Below, piece after piece: positions 43,692 to 53,251 of a DNA stretch of 64,000 bases. The position numbers were made by a program, and so were the translations under genes. The notes under the pieces were generated by a model, which did not search any database, had not been told where the DNA came from, and saw only the letters and a program-made list of their open reading frames with translations. How positions within the stretch are numbered: position 1 is the stretch's first letter; each line of letters starts with the position of its first letter. Source of the stretch: Bacteroidetes bacterium UBA2475 (GTDB lineage Bacteria; Bacteroidota; Bacteroidia; B-17B0; Aurantibacillaceae); assembly GCA_002342065.1 (NCBI GenBank), contig DDPF01000013.1:62001-126000 (forward strand), in the 5' to 3' direction.

Positions 43692-44543
43692 TTATAATAA
43701 CACCATCCAGGCCTCTTTTACTTTGTTGGCTTCTAATAAACTCTTCGCAAATTGATGCTGCTCATCCTTGGATGCAAATGCTTTTATGCTCTTTTTGTAG
43801 GCCACGATCTCTTCTGCAGGCGGCAAGTGCTCTACGCTGCCTAAAAGACCAAGGTTATTACCACTTAATATTTTTGAGTTCTTAATTTCAGCGGGTATAT
43901 GGTCGAAGCCAATGCCAATACTGGTTATAGGTTTTTGCACTTCAAATAAGGCATCGCCCGCAGCCCTGCAATAAAAATTATCGCCCATACGCGCTACAAG
44001 GTCAATTTTATTAACGTCAATTTGGTTGGCCTCGTTCAATATTGTTTCCGAAATATGTATTCTAATGATCTCGCAAATAACCAGGTTGCCTGCGCCGCCG
44101 GCTTTACCAAGTTCTTTTACCTCAATTACTTTACACTCTAATTGCACCGGACTTTCTTTTACTCTTGCAGGTTTTACTAATTCTGATGCGATTGGTGTAA
44201 AGCCTGCTTTCATAAACTCGCTAGTGCCTTTAGGGAATGGACTGCTGGCCAAACTTGTTTGTTGCACCATGTCATAAGTCACCACATTTATAACACACTC
44301 CGGCACTTCTAAAACATTTAATAACGTATCTTTTGCAGCACCTGTGCGACCGCTATACGCAGGCGAAAAAACAGCAATAGGTGGGTTAGATGAAAATATA
44401 TTAAAAAAACTAAAAGGCGCTAAGTTCTCTTCGCCACTTTTACTTATTGTAGAAGCAAAACAAATAGGGCGGGGGGCAATTGCATTTTGCAAATATTTTT
44501 GCAGAACGGGTATGGTTAATTCTTTAGGATCTAATGATAGCAT
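43692..44543 (-). CDS. Flavin reductase-like FMN-binding protein
   Basis: 283 residues of the DIM6/NTAB flavin reductase family. The split-barrel flavin motif is visible: APRPICFASTISKSGEENLAPFSFFN, VFSPAYSG, DTLLNVLEVPECVINVVTYDM and LECKVIEVKELG. Such proteins reduce FMN with NAD(P)H or bind flavin tightly. The partner enzyme is unknown. A 70-residue helical C-terminal extension lies beyond the family core. It is monocistronic with its own terminator. Confidence 0.87.
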   Translation of the reverse strand: MLSLDPKELTIPVLQKYLQNAIAPRPICFASTISKSGEENLAPFSFFNIFSSNPPIAVFSPAYSGRTGAAKDTLLNVLEVPECVINVVTYDMVQQTSLASSPFPKGTSEFMKAGFTPIASELVKPARVKESPVQLECKVIEVKELGKAGGAGNLVICEIIRIHISETILNEANQIDVNKIDLVARMGDNFYCRAAGDALFEVQKPITSIGIGFDHIPAEIKNSKILSGNNLGLLGSVEHLPPAEEIVAYKKSIKAFASKDEQHQFAKSLLEANKVKEAWMVLL

Positions 44544-44614
44544 AGACTTCCAAAATTACTAAAATGGTGAACATTGAGAAGCATTGTTAATAATTGGCTG
44601 AAATGTGGTTATTA

Positions 44615-44696
44615 AAATGGAAAATGTAATATGGCAAATGGAAGATGGAGTTAAATAGTTATACCTTTTCCATTTTCCCTCTTACATTTTACATTA
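44615..44696. repeat. AATGGAAAATGTAA-type dyad repeat
   Basis: The left half is built from words such as AAAATGGAAAATGTAAT and AATGGAAGATGG; the right half is their complement (CCTTTTCCATTTTCCC, TTACATTTTACATT). It is an imperfect inverted repeat directly after the stop of the lipoprotein gene at 44700. It is the same style of intergenic dyad as at 2014, 9309 and 43008. Confidence 0.55.
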
Positions 44697-44699
44697 GTT

Positions 44700-45455
44700 T
44701 TATGGTTTTATCTTGAAAGCTGAATTTACATACTGCAAACCCGTTCTAAAATTAATGCGTTTACCATCAATGGTACGGTAATGGTCTTTATTAAGTTGTA
44801 TAGAAATATAACCTGCATTTGTTGTATTTAAGCCTTGTAATTCGCTCGCGCTAAAAGTGATCATACTATCCGTTCCGGCAATTAATTTGTTAGGAAAAGC
44901 CGTACTGCCGCTTCCTCCAAAAATAAATACTTTAATTAAACTGCAACCGGTTGTACCTTTTATTTTAAAACTGAAACCTGTGCTAAGGTTAATAGAGTCG
45001 GGGATGTTTGCACTTGCTGTAAATGTAGGTGGAGGATTATTATTGGAGAAAGAAAAAGTGGCTATAGAGCCCGCGCCGCTTACGATCCATAAATAAGGTA
45101 AAGTAAATTGTGTGCCGGTAGTATCGTTATAATAAAAATTGGTGATGGTGCTTTTATTTTTAAAAAGAACAGAGTCAAGACTTACAATGCCCATGTCCTG
45201 CAGGTTTGTGGCAGTGTATATTTCGTTTGTAATTAACTGACTTGAGTAATAAGCAGCAGTTTGTTTACCGGTTGGCGTGAACGAACCCGATATTTTTGAA
45301 TACACATTTAAGCACGAAAACAAAGCCTGGTAACTTGAAGAATCGCTAGGCACAACATTCGGAACCTCTGTTCCCGAAGGATCAGGATCAGTTTCTTTTT
45401 TCTTGCATGCAAAAATGCTTACAAAAAGTAAGGCTATGAAAAGTGTTTTTTTCAT
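44700..45455 (-). CDS. Lipoprotein, hypothetical
   Basis: The start is the ATG at 45455 (MKKTLFIALLFVSIFAC), giving a lipobox with Cys 17 and a charged flank (KKKETDPDP); the frame extends upstream to 45482 but lacks signal logic there. 251 residues, beta-rich, with repeated Ser/Thr-rich strands (TFSFSNNNPPPTF; GFSFKIKGTTGCSLIKVFIFGGSG). No family recognised. It lies downstream of a TonB-dependent receptor gene on the same strand, but a 131-bp repeat separates them. Confidence 0.65.
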   Translation of the reverse strand: MKKTLFIALLFVSIFACKKKETDPDPSGTEVPNVVPSDSSSYQALFSCLNVYSKISGSFTPTGKQTAAYYSSQLITNEIYTATNLQDMGIVSLDSVLFKNKSTITNFYYNDTTGTQFTLPYLWIVSGAGSIATFSFSNNNPPPTFTASANIPDSINLSTGFSFKIKGTTGCSLIKVFIFGGSGSTAFPNKLIAGTDSMITFSASELQGLNTTNAGYISIQLNKDHYRTIDGKRINFRTGLQYVNSAFKIKP

Positions 45456-45488
45456 TTGAATAAAGGTAAGGATTTTTTGCATGACTTC

Positions 45489-45619
45489 TGTCCTCCTTTA
45501 GAGGTTTTGCGAAGCAAAATGGGTTTCAGAAAAGCGACGGAGGAGGAGGTACTGAGCTATCATTTTACTTAGTTGCAAATCCTCCCTCCCCCTTCGGGTA
45601 CTCCCTCAAGAGGGAGACA
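45489..45619. repeat. 131-bp element with imperfect terminal inverted repeats
   Basis: Ends TGTCCTCCTTTAGAGG and CCTCAAGAGGGAGACA are imperfect inverted repeats. Inside are the hairpin CTCCCTC-AA-GAGGGAG and a run of CCTCCCTCCCCC next to CTTCGGG. It has no coding capacity. It is MITE- or REP-like and of a class common in Flavobacteriales genomes, located between a TonB receptor gene and a lipoprotein gene. Confidence 0.6.
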
Positions 45620-45641
45620 ATCGTGTGCTTAACAAATGAGT

Positions 45642-48143
45642 TTAAAACTTTATCTGCAACCTAACATTCACCTGTCGGTTGGTTAAGTAATTTGGAATGG
45701 CGTAACGATTGCCTGTCACATCCTGGATCCAGGTATATGAAACTGTATTTTGTACTTGCAATAAATTAAATATCTCTAAAAAGATCCAGCTTTCTTTTAA
45801 ATAATTAACTACATTTTTTCGTTTTATCTCGCGGTTAAGTTTTAATAAATTATAAGCAAAACCTGCATCCACCCTGCGATACGGCGGCATACGCAAAATT
45901 TGCTGGTAACGTAAATGCGTTGGCGGACCAAATGGTAAACCGCTGCCAAACTGTAAATTTAAATTGAATTTAAATGCAGGATATTTTGGTAAATAATCCT
46001 GAAAAAATAATCCGAAGGTAACTAACTGGTCGGTAGGACGTGGGATGTAGCCCGGGTCAACACGGTTGCTATCAGCTTTAACCTGATCAAATGTATAACC
46101 CTTAATAATTTCTTCACCGTCTTTATTAAAATATTCGTAATGAATATTATCGGGAGATTTTTCGTAGGTCCTTAAAAAACCAATAGTGGCCCAGCTTTCA
46201 ACACCTTTTACAAATTCACCGTTAATACGCAGATCTGTACCAACAGCATAACCCTTTGCATTGTTGTTGGCAAAATAACGAATGCGCACATTATCAATTT
46301 CGTATGGAACAATGTTGTTCAACTGTTTGTAATAACTTGATAGGATCAGTTTAAATGGCCTTTCCCACATCCTGAAAATATAATCACCCGTCAACACAAA
46401 ATGAACAGATTGTTGCGCTTTAAGATCTTTGTTCAGTTCGCCGTTAATGCCCCTTAACTCACGATAGAACGGTGGTTGATAATAAACACCGGAAGAGAAT
46501 TTAAATAACCAATCGCGTTTCCAGTTTGGTTTAAATGAAATTGTAACACGCGGCGAAATCAATAATTGTTGGTTCACCGTCCAGTAATTAGCCCTTGTGC
46601 CTGCAGTAAGCGTAAATACAGACGAGTCATTTAGTTGCTTCGTAAAATTATATTGCATGTAAGCCTGCGAACGGTAACTTGGTAAAGAGATCTTTGTTTT
46701 GTAAACATCAATTAAATTAATTTCAGTTGGGCTGTAAGGCACTATAAACCCCGCCGAATCAACAGTGCGCCACTCGCTGAGCCTGTCGTTTATTTTTTCC
46801 ATTTGCTGACGTGCGCCCCACAAAAACTCATTGTTGTTATTAATGTACCGCGTGCCTTTGTGTTCGAAATTAATTACAGTCGCGTCCATGTAATTTCTTC
46901 CGTTGTTTAAGAATGTGCCAATACCGCGGTTAAAAGAAACCTGTCCAAAATTTGGTTTTCCAAGGTCGGCTTCTAACTGATCAATATAATACTGCCCTTG
47001 TATTGTATAAACCTCTTCTTCTTTTGCGTGGTAAGCCGAAGAAATGAATTTTAATTTAGTTCTGCTATTAGGTCTGTAAGTGGCCGAAAGTCCGCTCATA
47101 AAGGTCATATAATTCATTACTTCCTGCCCGTCGAAATATACGGTAAAGCGCAAAGCGTTATTAACTGTTCCAAAATTCGTTTGGCGGTTGGTTGGTATTA
47201 CCAAATATCTATTGCTGGTTATATTTCCTAAAAACTCGATCTTTAATTTTGGGTTCACATCAAAGGTTAAAAATGTTTGCACATCCAGCGCACTAGGGCG
47301 GTATTCACCTTTGGTATCAAGGCCTTTTAAAAGATACGAATTGGTACGGTAACGGGCACCAATGCTCCAGGCAATTAAGCGGTTATTATTTACACCTTCA
47401 ACCTGCACATTACCCCCTAAAAAACTAGCCGAGGCATTACCTGCAAATTTTAAAGGCTTACGGTAAGTAATATCTAAAACACTACTAAGTTTATCGCCGT
47501 AACGCGCTTCAAAACCACCGGCAGAAAAATTAATACTCTGCACCATATTAGGATTTGCAAAACTTAAACCTTCCTGTTGTCCGCTACGCACTAAGAACGG
47601 ACGGTAAACTTCAATATCATTTACATAAACAAGGTTCTCATCAAAATTACCACCGCGTACGCTATAACCGCTGCTTAACTCGTTGTTGCTGCTAACGCCC
47701 ATTTGTGTTTTAATAATATCTTCAATGTTACCGGTTGGGCTAGGTAATTGATTAAAGATATAAGGATCTAAACGCACAATTTCCTCTTTACGTGATTTAT
47801 TTTCAATAACCTCTATTTCTGTTAAATTGCCTTTAAATTTTAATGTGGGCGAATAAGTAATATTTTCTCCTGCCTTTGGTGTAAGTGTATGATTGACTGT
47901 ACTAAAGTTAATGCTAAAAAAGACCAGGGTAATTGGTTTTCCGGCTTCAACAGTAAGGCTGTAAAAACCATTTGGTCCCGAAATAACGGTTTTATCCTGG
48001 TTCTCTTTTACACCCACGGTTATGCCTTCAACCGGATCGCCATCGCTGCCTTTTACAATACCAGAAATGGTAGCGGTTTGCGAGTTAAATGCAGCTGCAT
48101 AAAAAAGCAAAATTAAAACAATATGGAATTTAAAGATTTTCAG
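45642..48143 (-). CDS. TonB-dependent receptor; probable CTG start
   Basis: The usual start codons give only TTG at 48110, which would cut a signal peptide in half. Eleven codons earlier, CTG at 48143 begins KIFKFHIVLILLFYAAAFNSQ, a good signal peptide, so I assign CTG. 833 residues: a carboxypeptidase-regulatory-like domain (ATISGIVKGSDGDPVEGITV), a plug (GNIEDIIKTQMGVSSNNELSSGYSVRGG, NLVYVNDIEVYRPF) and a long barrel ending in NRQVNVRLQIKF. No STN domain, so it is a transporter only, and no SusD neighbour. The ligand is unknown. Confidence 0.85.
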   Translation of the reverse strand: MKIFKFHIVLILLFYAAAFNSQTATISGIVKGSDGDPVEGITVGVKENQDKTVISGPNGFYSLTVEAGKPITLVFFSINFSTVNHTLTPKAGENITYSPTLKFKGNLTEIEVIENKSRKEEIVRLDPYIFNQLPSPTGNIEDIIKTQMGVSSNNELSSGYSVRGGNFDENLVYVNDIEVYRPFLVRSGQQEGLSFANPNMVQSINFSAGGFEARYGDKLSSVLDITYRKPLKFAGNASASFLGGNVQVEGVNNNRLIAWSIGARYRTNSYLLKGLDTKGEYRPSALDVQTFLTFDVNPKLKIEFLGNITSNRYLVIPTNRQTNFGTVNNALRFTVYFDGQEVMNYMTFMSGLSATYRPNSRTKLKFISSAYHAKEEEVYTIQGQYYIDQLEADLGKPNFGQVSFNRGIGTFLNNGRNYMDATVINFEHKGTRYINNNNEFLWGARQQMEKINDRLSEWRTVDSAGFIVPYSPTEINLIDVYKTKISLPSYRSQAYMQYNFTKQLNDSSVFTLTAGTRANYWTVNQQLLISPRVTISFKPNWKRDWLFKFSSGVYYQPPFYRELRGINGELNKDLKAQQSVHFVLTGDYIFRMWERPFKLILSSYYKQLNNIVPYEIDNVRIRYFANNNAKGYAVGTDLRINGEFVKGVESWATIGFLRTYEKSPDNIHYEYFNKDGEEIIKGYTFDQVKADSNRVDPGYIPRPTDQLVTFGLFFQDYLPKYPAFKFNLNLQFGSGLPFGPPTHLRYQQILRMPPYRRVDAGFAYNLLKLNREIKRKNVVNYLKESWIFLEIFNLLQVQNTVSYTWIQDVTGNRYAIPNYLTNRQVNVRLQIKF

Positions 48144-48194
48144 AATTTAATTAAGATAACGAATATACAGAGATATTATTATTAAGAAAAACCA

Positions 48195-50090
48195 TTATTT
48201 TACAGTTCCAGAATTGTTGATAAGCGTTTGATTATACAATTGAATAAATACCTTAAATTCTTCGCTTATTTTTTTATCAATTTCGGGGTATTTGTTAAGA
48301 ATAGGCTTGTCTAAAGTACTATCGCGTTTATAATTATAAACCATTTTAAGATCCGGTAACGAGAAAGAATACACCATAGAATCGTTGTAAACATAATGAG
48401 TGCTATTGGCGTAGAAATAACTTTTACGATCAGTTGTATCCAAAAATGATCTTCCCAATGCAAAAAAGGGTTTATTGTAACCCATAATATTTAATGCGCT
48501 TGGTAAAATATCCATTTGATTCATTACCGCTTTATTTTTTCCTGCTAAAGAATTATCAGGTTTAAAGAAAACGATAGGAATACTTTGATTGCCCACCACA
48601 TTTTTAAAAAACCGGTGATCAGATAAACTTGCATGATCTGCACATAAAATAAATAACGTATTGTTATACCAGCTTTGTTTTTTTGCTTCAATAAAGAATT
48701 GTTTTAAAGCATAGTCGGCATACTGAATAGATTCAGAATTTTCTAGTGGACCTTTTTTAAATTTACCTTTGTATTTGTCAGGTACAAAATATGGGTGATG
48801 CGAACTTATAGTAAAAATAGCAGAGTGAAAAGGTGCTTTTAATTCGCTCATTTTTTTTACTGTATATTTCAAATAGGGTTCATCCCAGATGCCCCAGAAA
48901 CCATCAAAGTCAGCATCATTACCGTACTCATTTTTTCCAAAATATTTGCTGTAACCGGCAGACGGTGCCCAATCGTCAAAATTCATTGAGCCGTTTATGC
49001 CACCATGAAAAAAAGCAGTTGAATAACCTTCTTTACCGAGAATTGAAGCAAAAGAAGTTTGTATGTTGTTGGCGTAAATTGAATTAATAAAAGGATTTTC
49101 CATTAAAGATGGAAGTCCGGAAAGTATAGCAGGTATGCCTTCAATAGATTTTGTGCCGTTTGAATACGCATTTGTAAACACCAACGAATGATCCATTAAA
49201 CTGTCTAAAAAAGGTGTCAGGTTCTCGTCAGTTCCGATCTTTGTATATTCTTTTGCAAAGCTCTCTAACATTAAAACAACCAAATTTTGTTTTTTAAAAG
49301 TCGAATCTTTGTAAAGGTGAATGATGTTGTAATGTTCTTCTAAAAATGTCTTATCATAAAAAGCATAATTTGGCAATGCTTTTTGACTTACCGATTTTAT
49401 TAAAGTAAATGGTGTATTCAAAACAATTGGAATTTCTTCCGGAACTGTAACAGAACCCGCATTTACAATATCTATCGGTCGGCGTTGCAATCCACCGCGA
49501 ATGCCAATAACAATACAACCGCTAAAGACCAGAAACAATAAAGAGGTGACAATTACATCTTTTAAATTTGTAAAAACATATTTTTGAATTACTACCGGTT
49601 TTAAACGTTTATATAATTTAATAAGGGTAATTACCAATATGATGTAGATCAAAAGCACCCACCAAAAATCTTTAATATACTGTGGAAGTAATTTGCTCAT
49701 GTCGGTTTGGCCGCCAATTTGCTCAAACAGATCGGAAGTAGAACGTTTTTTTATAAAAGGGAAATAACCAATATCAACACAATTGGCCATAATAAAGAGG
49801 GAATTTGTAAAGACAAAAAGCCATTTTAAAATAGTTTGGTAGCTCTTTTTATGATAAAAATTGGATGGAATGGAGGACAGAAGTATAAAAAGGGAATTAC
49901 TTATAAAAATACTGAATGTGTCAAACCGCAAACCGTAAAAAGCATCCTGCACAAAGTCTGAAAAATTTACCGACGGGAAGAGACTTGCATTAAAAACGTA
50001 AAACAATACCCGGCATATAAAATATAGCAGATAGCATATAAGCAGCCGCTTTAGTAAAAATAATAATTGGTTTATATAATTTAAGGTCAC
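48195..50090 (-). CDS. LTA synthase-like membrane sulfatase
   Basis: I place the start at GTG 50090 (MTLNYINQLLFLLKRL); the longer frame from 50156 overlaps the recQ start. 631 residues: five membrane helices in the first ~200, then an extracytoplasmic sulfatase/phosphotransferase domain. Motifs include LVVLMLESFAKEY (metal Glu), SNGTKSIEGIPAI (nucleophile Thr), FFHGGINGSMNFD and CADHASLSDH. It belongs to the LTA synthase/MdoB/OpgB group, which transfers phosphoglycerol from lipids to glycans. Gram-negative members modify periplasmic glucans or lipids. It diverges from recQ. Confidence 0.87.
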   Translation of the reverse strand: MTLNYINQLLFLLKRLLICYLLYFICRVLFYVFNASLFPSVNFSDFVQDAFYGLRFDTFSIFISNSLFILLSSIPSNFYHKKSYQTILKWLFVFTNSLFIMANCVDIGYFPFIKKRSTSDLFEQIGGQTDMSKLLPQYIKDFWWVLLIYIILVITLIKLYKRLKPVVIQKYVFTNLKDVIVTSLLFLVFSGCIVIGIRGGLQRRPIDIVNAGSVTVPEEIPIVLNTPFTLIKSVSQKALPNYAFYDKTFLEEHYNIIHLYKDSTFKKQNLVVLMLESFAKEYTKIGTDENLTPFLDSLMDHSLVFTNAYSNGTKSIEGIPAILSGLPSLMENPFINSIYANNIQTSFASILGKEGYSTAFFHGGINGSMNFDDWAPSAGYSKYFGKNEYGNDADFDGFWGIWDEPYLKYTVKKMSELKAPFHSAIFTISSHHPYFVPDKYKGKFKKGPLENSESIQYADYALKQFFIEAKKQSWYNNTLFILCADHASLSDHRFFKNVVGNQSIPIVFFKPDNSLAGKNKAVMNQMDILPSALNIMGYNKPFFALGRSFLDTTDRKSYFYANSTHYVYNDSMVYSFSLPDLKMVYNYKRDSTLDKPILNKYPEIDKKISEEFKVFIQLYNQTLINNSGTVK

Positions 50091-50123
50091 AGTAAAATCA
50101 AAAAAATGTAATTTAGTACCATA

Positions 50124-52031
50124 TTGAGCACAAATATAAAACAAGATATTCACCAAGTTTTAAAAAAGTACTGGAACTACGATAGTTTTAGGCCTTTGCA
50201 GGAAGATATTATCCTCTCTGTATTACGGAAGCACGATACATTGGCGCTTTTGCCAACAGGTGGCGGTAAATCGGTTTGTTTTCAGGTGCCGGGCATAGTG
50301 ATGGGCGGCACTACGCTGGTTATTTCCCCATTAATTTCCTTAATGAACGACCAGGTTCAAAACCTTAAAAGCAGGGGCATTTCAGCAGTTGCTATAAGTG
50401 CGGCCATGAACTTTAAAGAAATTGACGTAGCGCTTAACAATGCCGCATTAGGACATGTACAATTTTTATACCTCTCACCCGAAAGGATCCAGAATGAAGT
50501 TTTCAGGCAAAAATTAGCTTATTTGCCAATTACCTTAATTGCTGTAGACGAGGCCCATTGTATATCTCAGTGGGGTTACGATTTTAGGCCAAGTTATTTA
50601 AAAGTAGCCGAGATCCGTTCTTACTTTACCGATGTGCCAATAATTGCTTTAACCGCAAGTGCTACAAAGCACGTGGTAGAAGATATACAAGTGCAACTGG
50701 AATTTAAAGATCAGAATGTAATTCGGCAGTCTTTTGCAAGAAAGAATTTGCGTTATGTAGTGCAGCAGGAAGAAGATAAAATTACACGCCTGCTCAAGCT
50801 CATTGCAAACATTGGTGGTTCGGGTGTTGTATACGTGCGCAACCGGAAAAAAACAGAAGAATTGGCTATGATCCTTAAATCAAAAAAGATCTCAGCACTG
50901 GCTTACCACGCGGGTTTAAAGTTTGATGACAGGGAAAATGTACAGGAACAATGGTTGCAGAATCAAATACAGGTTATTTGCGCTACCAACGCTTTTGGAA
51001 TGGGCATTGATAAAGCGGATGTGCGTTTTGTGGTCCATATGGATCTACCTGAAAGTCTGGAGGCTTATTTTCAGGAAGCGGGCAGAGGCGGTAGAGATGG
51101 AAAGATAGCTTATTCTACAATATTTTATACTACTGCTGATCAGTTACGTTTGATAGATAATTTTCGTTTCGCATTTCCTGAATTGGATTATATAAAACAA
51201 ACTTACCAGGCTATTTGTAATTATTACCAGGTGGCAATCGAGTCGGGACAAGGCCTTAGCGTTGAGTTTGATATTGATAAAATTTGCAACAGTTATAATT
51301 TATTACCTGTTTTAGTTTATAACAGTATTAAATTTTTAGAGAAAGAAAATTATTTATCGTTCCTTGATGCCGGCTTCGAAGCGTCAAAAGTATTGATGTT
51401 AGGCAATAAGGAAGAGTTGTATAGTTTCCAGATAAAATTTCCAAAGTATGAACCGGTAATAAAAACGCTTTTAAGAAGTTACGGTGGCTTATTTGAAGAT
51501 TATGTATTCATCAACGAAAAAGATCTTGCCTACCGTGTAAAGACCAATGCTACAGAGCTTACCGAGCAATTAAAGTTTTTGGATAAAACGGGATTATTAT
51601 CTTACGTTCCGCAGTCTGCCTTACCAAAATTAATTTTTGTGCAGGATAGGGTCAACACAAAATATTTAGAATTTAATCCTGATAACTACAAAAAATTAAA
51701 ACAACGTTATCTCGAACGCATTAACGCAGTGATAGATTATACTAAGGAGGACAAGGTTTGCAGGCAGGTACAATTATTAATGTATTTTAATGAATTTAAT
51801 TATAGTGATTGTGGGCACTGCGATGTTTGTATAAGTAAACGTCCGAAAGATTATGAAAAAGTAAAAGCAAAAATGCTGGAGATATTAAAAGCACAGGCTT
51901 CAACTTTAGAGGACCTAAAGGAACAAATGTATTCTGTAAACGATGAGACCTGGATAAAAGCTTTTAATGAATTAGTGGATGACGGCAGGGTATTGCAGCA
52001 CGAGGATATTTTTTATGTTAAATCTAAATAA
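50124..52031 (+). CDS. recQ: ATP-dependent DNA helicase RecQ
   Basis: TTG start at 50124 (STNIKQDIHQVLKKYW). 635 residues. Helicase core: Walker A LPTGGGKS ending at S50, DEAH at 142-145, motif VI QEAGRGGRDG near 318-327. Residues 355-540 form a linker and winged-helix-like region. A four-Cys zinc site (C546, C563, C566, C569) comes near the C-terminus rather than directly after the helicase core as in E. coli RecQ (about 380-403), and no HRDC domain is seen. This may be a Bacteroidota-type layout. Likely role: fork and recombination repair. Confidence 0.92.
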   Translation: MSTNIKQDIHQVLKKYWNYDSFRPLQEDIILSVLRKHDTLALLPTGGGKSVCFQVPGIVMGGTTLVISPLISLMNDQVQNLKSRGISAVAISAAMNFKEIDVALNNAALGHVQFLYLSPERIQNEVFRQKLAYLPITLIAVDEAHCISQWGYDFRPSYLKVAEIRSYFTDVPIIALTASATKHVVEDIQVQLEFKDQNVIRQSFARKNLRYVVQQEEDKITRLLKLIANIGGSGVVYVRNRKKTEELAMILKSKKISALAYHAGLKFDDRENVQEQWLQNQIQVICATNAFGMGIDKADVRFVVHMDLPESLEAYFQEAGRGGRDGKIAYSTIFYTTADQLRLIDNFRFAFPELDYIKQTYQAICNYYQVAIESGQGLSVEFDIDKICNSYNLLPVLVYNSIKFLEKENYLSFLDAGFEASKVLMLGNKEELYSFQIKFPKYEPVIKTLLRSYGGLFEDYVFINEKDLAYRVKTNATELTEQLKFLDKTGLLSYVPQSALPKLIFVQDRVNTKYLEFNPDNYKKLKQRYLERINAVIDYTKEDKVCRQVQLLMYFNEFNYSDCGHCDVCISKRPKDYEKVKAKMLEILKAQASTLEDLKEQMYSVNDETWIKAFNELVDDGRVLQHEDIFYVKSK

Positions 52032-52038
52032 AACTATT

Positions 52039-52199
52039 GCCACGAATTTCACAAATTGCTCCAATTTTATTCTTTAGAACTATTATTTCAAATTTGTGAA
52101 ATTATTGTTCTAAAAATTTATTTTTAGAACAAGGCACTAATTCGTGACCCACTTGATAGTTTAATAATTAAGATTTGTGAAATTGGTGTAATTAGTGGC
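52039..52199. repeat. 161-bp dyad element, sister of 9309-9449
   Basis: It begins GCCACGAATTTCACAAATT and ends TTAGTGGC, with further AATTTGTGAAATT words inside. The centre at 52106-52131 is a hairpin TGTTCTAAAAAT-TT-ATTTTTAGAACA (12-bp perfect arms). The flanks match the element at 9309 while the core palindrome differs. It fills the convergent recQ/NlpC gap. Confidence 0.7.
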
Positions 52200-52206
52200 T
52201 GAAAAA

Positions 52207-52983
52207 TTACAGTATTTTCTTTATAACTCTCAAAGTATGCGAATACTTTTTAGTATCAGAGCTAAAAATACCATAATGATCAAATTTATCAATACGTACG
52301 GAGCCACTGGCATGAATGATCTGCTGGTTATCAATTAAAATGCCAACGTGTACGATGTTGCCTTCTTCGTTATCAAAAAAGGCCAGGTCACCTGCTTCCG
52401 CTTCTTCCACAAAACTTAATGGACTTCCTAATTCAACCTGTTGCGAGGCATCACGAGGCAATTTATAACCATTCAATTTATAAACTGTTTGGGTAAAGCC
52501 ACTGCAATCAATACCTAGCGGACTTTTACCACCCCATAAATACGGAGCGTTAATTAATAAATAAGCTGTTGAAATAATATCCTGCGCTGTTTTCTTTTTG
52601 TTGGAAGCAACTTGTCCCTCAAAACCAAATTCAAACGACTCAAAGGCTGATGTTTTATCTTTTAAAAGCGGTAAAGTAGCACCAATAGTTATTGGGAAAG
52701 TGGTTTTTGAAAGTTTATTGGTAATAACCTGTATAAGTTCGCTTGAATAGGCAGGTGTTTGTTTTTGCAACGTATTAAATGTGTTTTCAGAGATCTTTGA
52801 ATGTTGTTTTACATTTATCCAGCACTCGTAATTATCGTAAGCTATTTTTATTTTTATCCAGCCGTCGCCTGTCTCAAGAATACTGTAATGTTCGCCAAAC
52901 AAAAGCTGGGTTACCATTTCGGAAGTATTGCTCGCTTCTTTTCTACAGGGAACAACACTCAATAAACAAATGCCATATTGCAT
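52207..52983 (-). CDS. NlpC/P60 cell-wall peptidase with SH3 domain
   Basis: The start chosen is the ATG at 52983 (MQYGICLLSVVPCRKEASNTSE), which begins the SH3 domain as in other Bacteroidota members; the frame from 53106 runs through a repeat. 258 residues: SH3b at 1-65, a linker, then NlpC/P60 at 130-258 with the catalytic triad C160 (GIDCSGF), H212 (VHVGI) and H224 (IIHAS). Enzymes of this layout cleave the gamma-D-Glu to diamino-acid bond of peptidoglycan peptides. No signal peptide, so it probably acts on recycled peptides in the cytoplasm. Confidence 0.87.
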   Translation of the reverse strand: MQYGICLLSVVPCRKEASNTSEMVTQLLFGEHYSILETGDGWIKIKIAYDNYECWINVKQHSKISENTFNTLQKQTPAYSSELIQVITNKLSKTTFPITIGATLPLLKDKTSAFESFEFGFEGQVASNKKKTAQDIISTAYLLINAPYLWGGKSPLGIDCSGFTQTVYKLNGYKLPRDASQQVELGSPLSFVEEAEAGDLAFFDNEEGNIVHVGILIDNQQIIHASGSVRIDKFDHYGIFSSDTKKYSHTLRVIKKIL

Positions 52984-53035
52984 GGGTGTAAAGGTAATTA
53001 AATTCCGGCACATCACATAAAACCGCATATTGATT

Positions 53036-53176
53036 AAACCACATAGGTCACATAGTTTTAAAATGAAGGAAAATAAGGTCAACAATAGGTTGAAGCGACG
53101 CTTCAACTCTATGTTTTTATTTGAAATGTAAATTTTTCAAATAAAAACTATGAACCCTATGTTTCTATGTGGTTAA
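53036..53176. repeat. Dyad element (CACATAGG type) in a divergent gap
   Basis: It begins AAACCACATAGGTCACATAG and ends CTATGTTTCTATGTGGTTAAA. Inside are GTTGAAGC-GAC-GCTTCAAC (53089-53107) and a hairpin with 13-bp perfect arms GTTTTTATTTGAA / TTCAAATAAAAAC (53113-53148). It occupies most of the 310 bp between NlpC/P60 and fur. The remaining bases show only the fur promoter. Confidence 0.65.
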
Positions 53177-53251
53177 ATTTTTATGTTGGACCTTTGACGA
53201 ACACTGCCTTTTATGAGATATAATTTTAAAAACAGTCGACCTATTTTTTTA

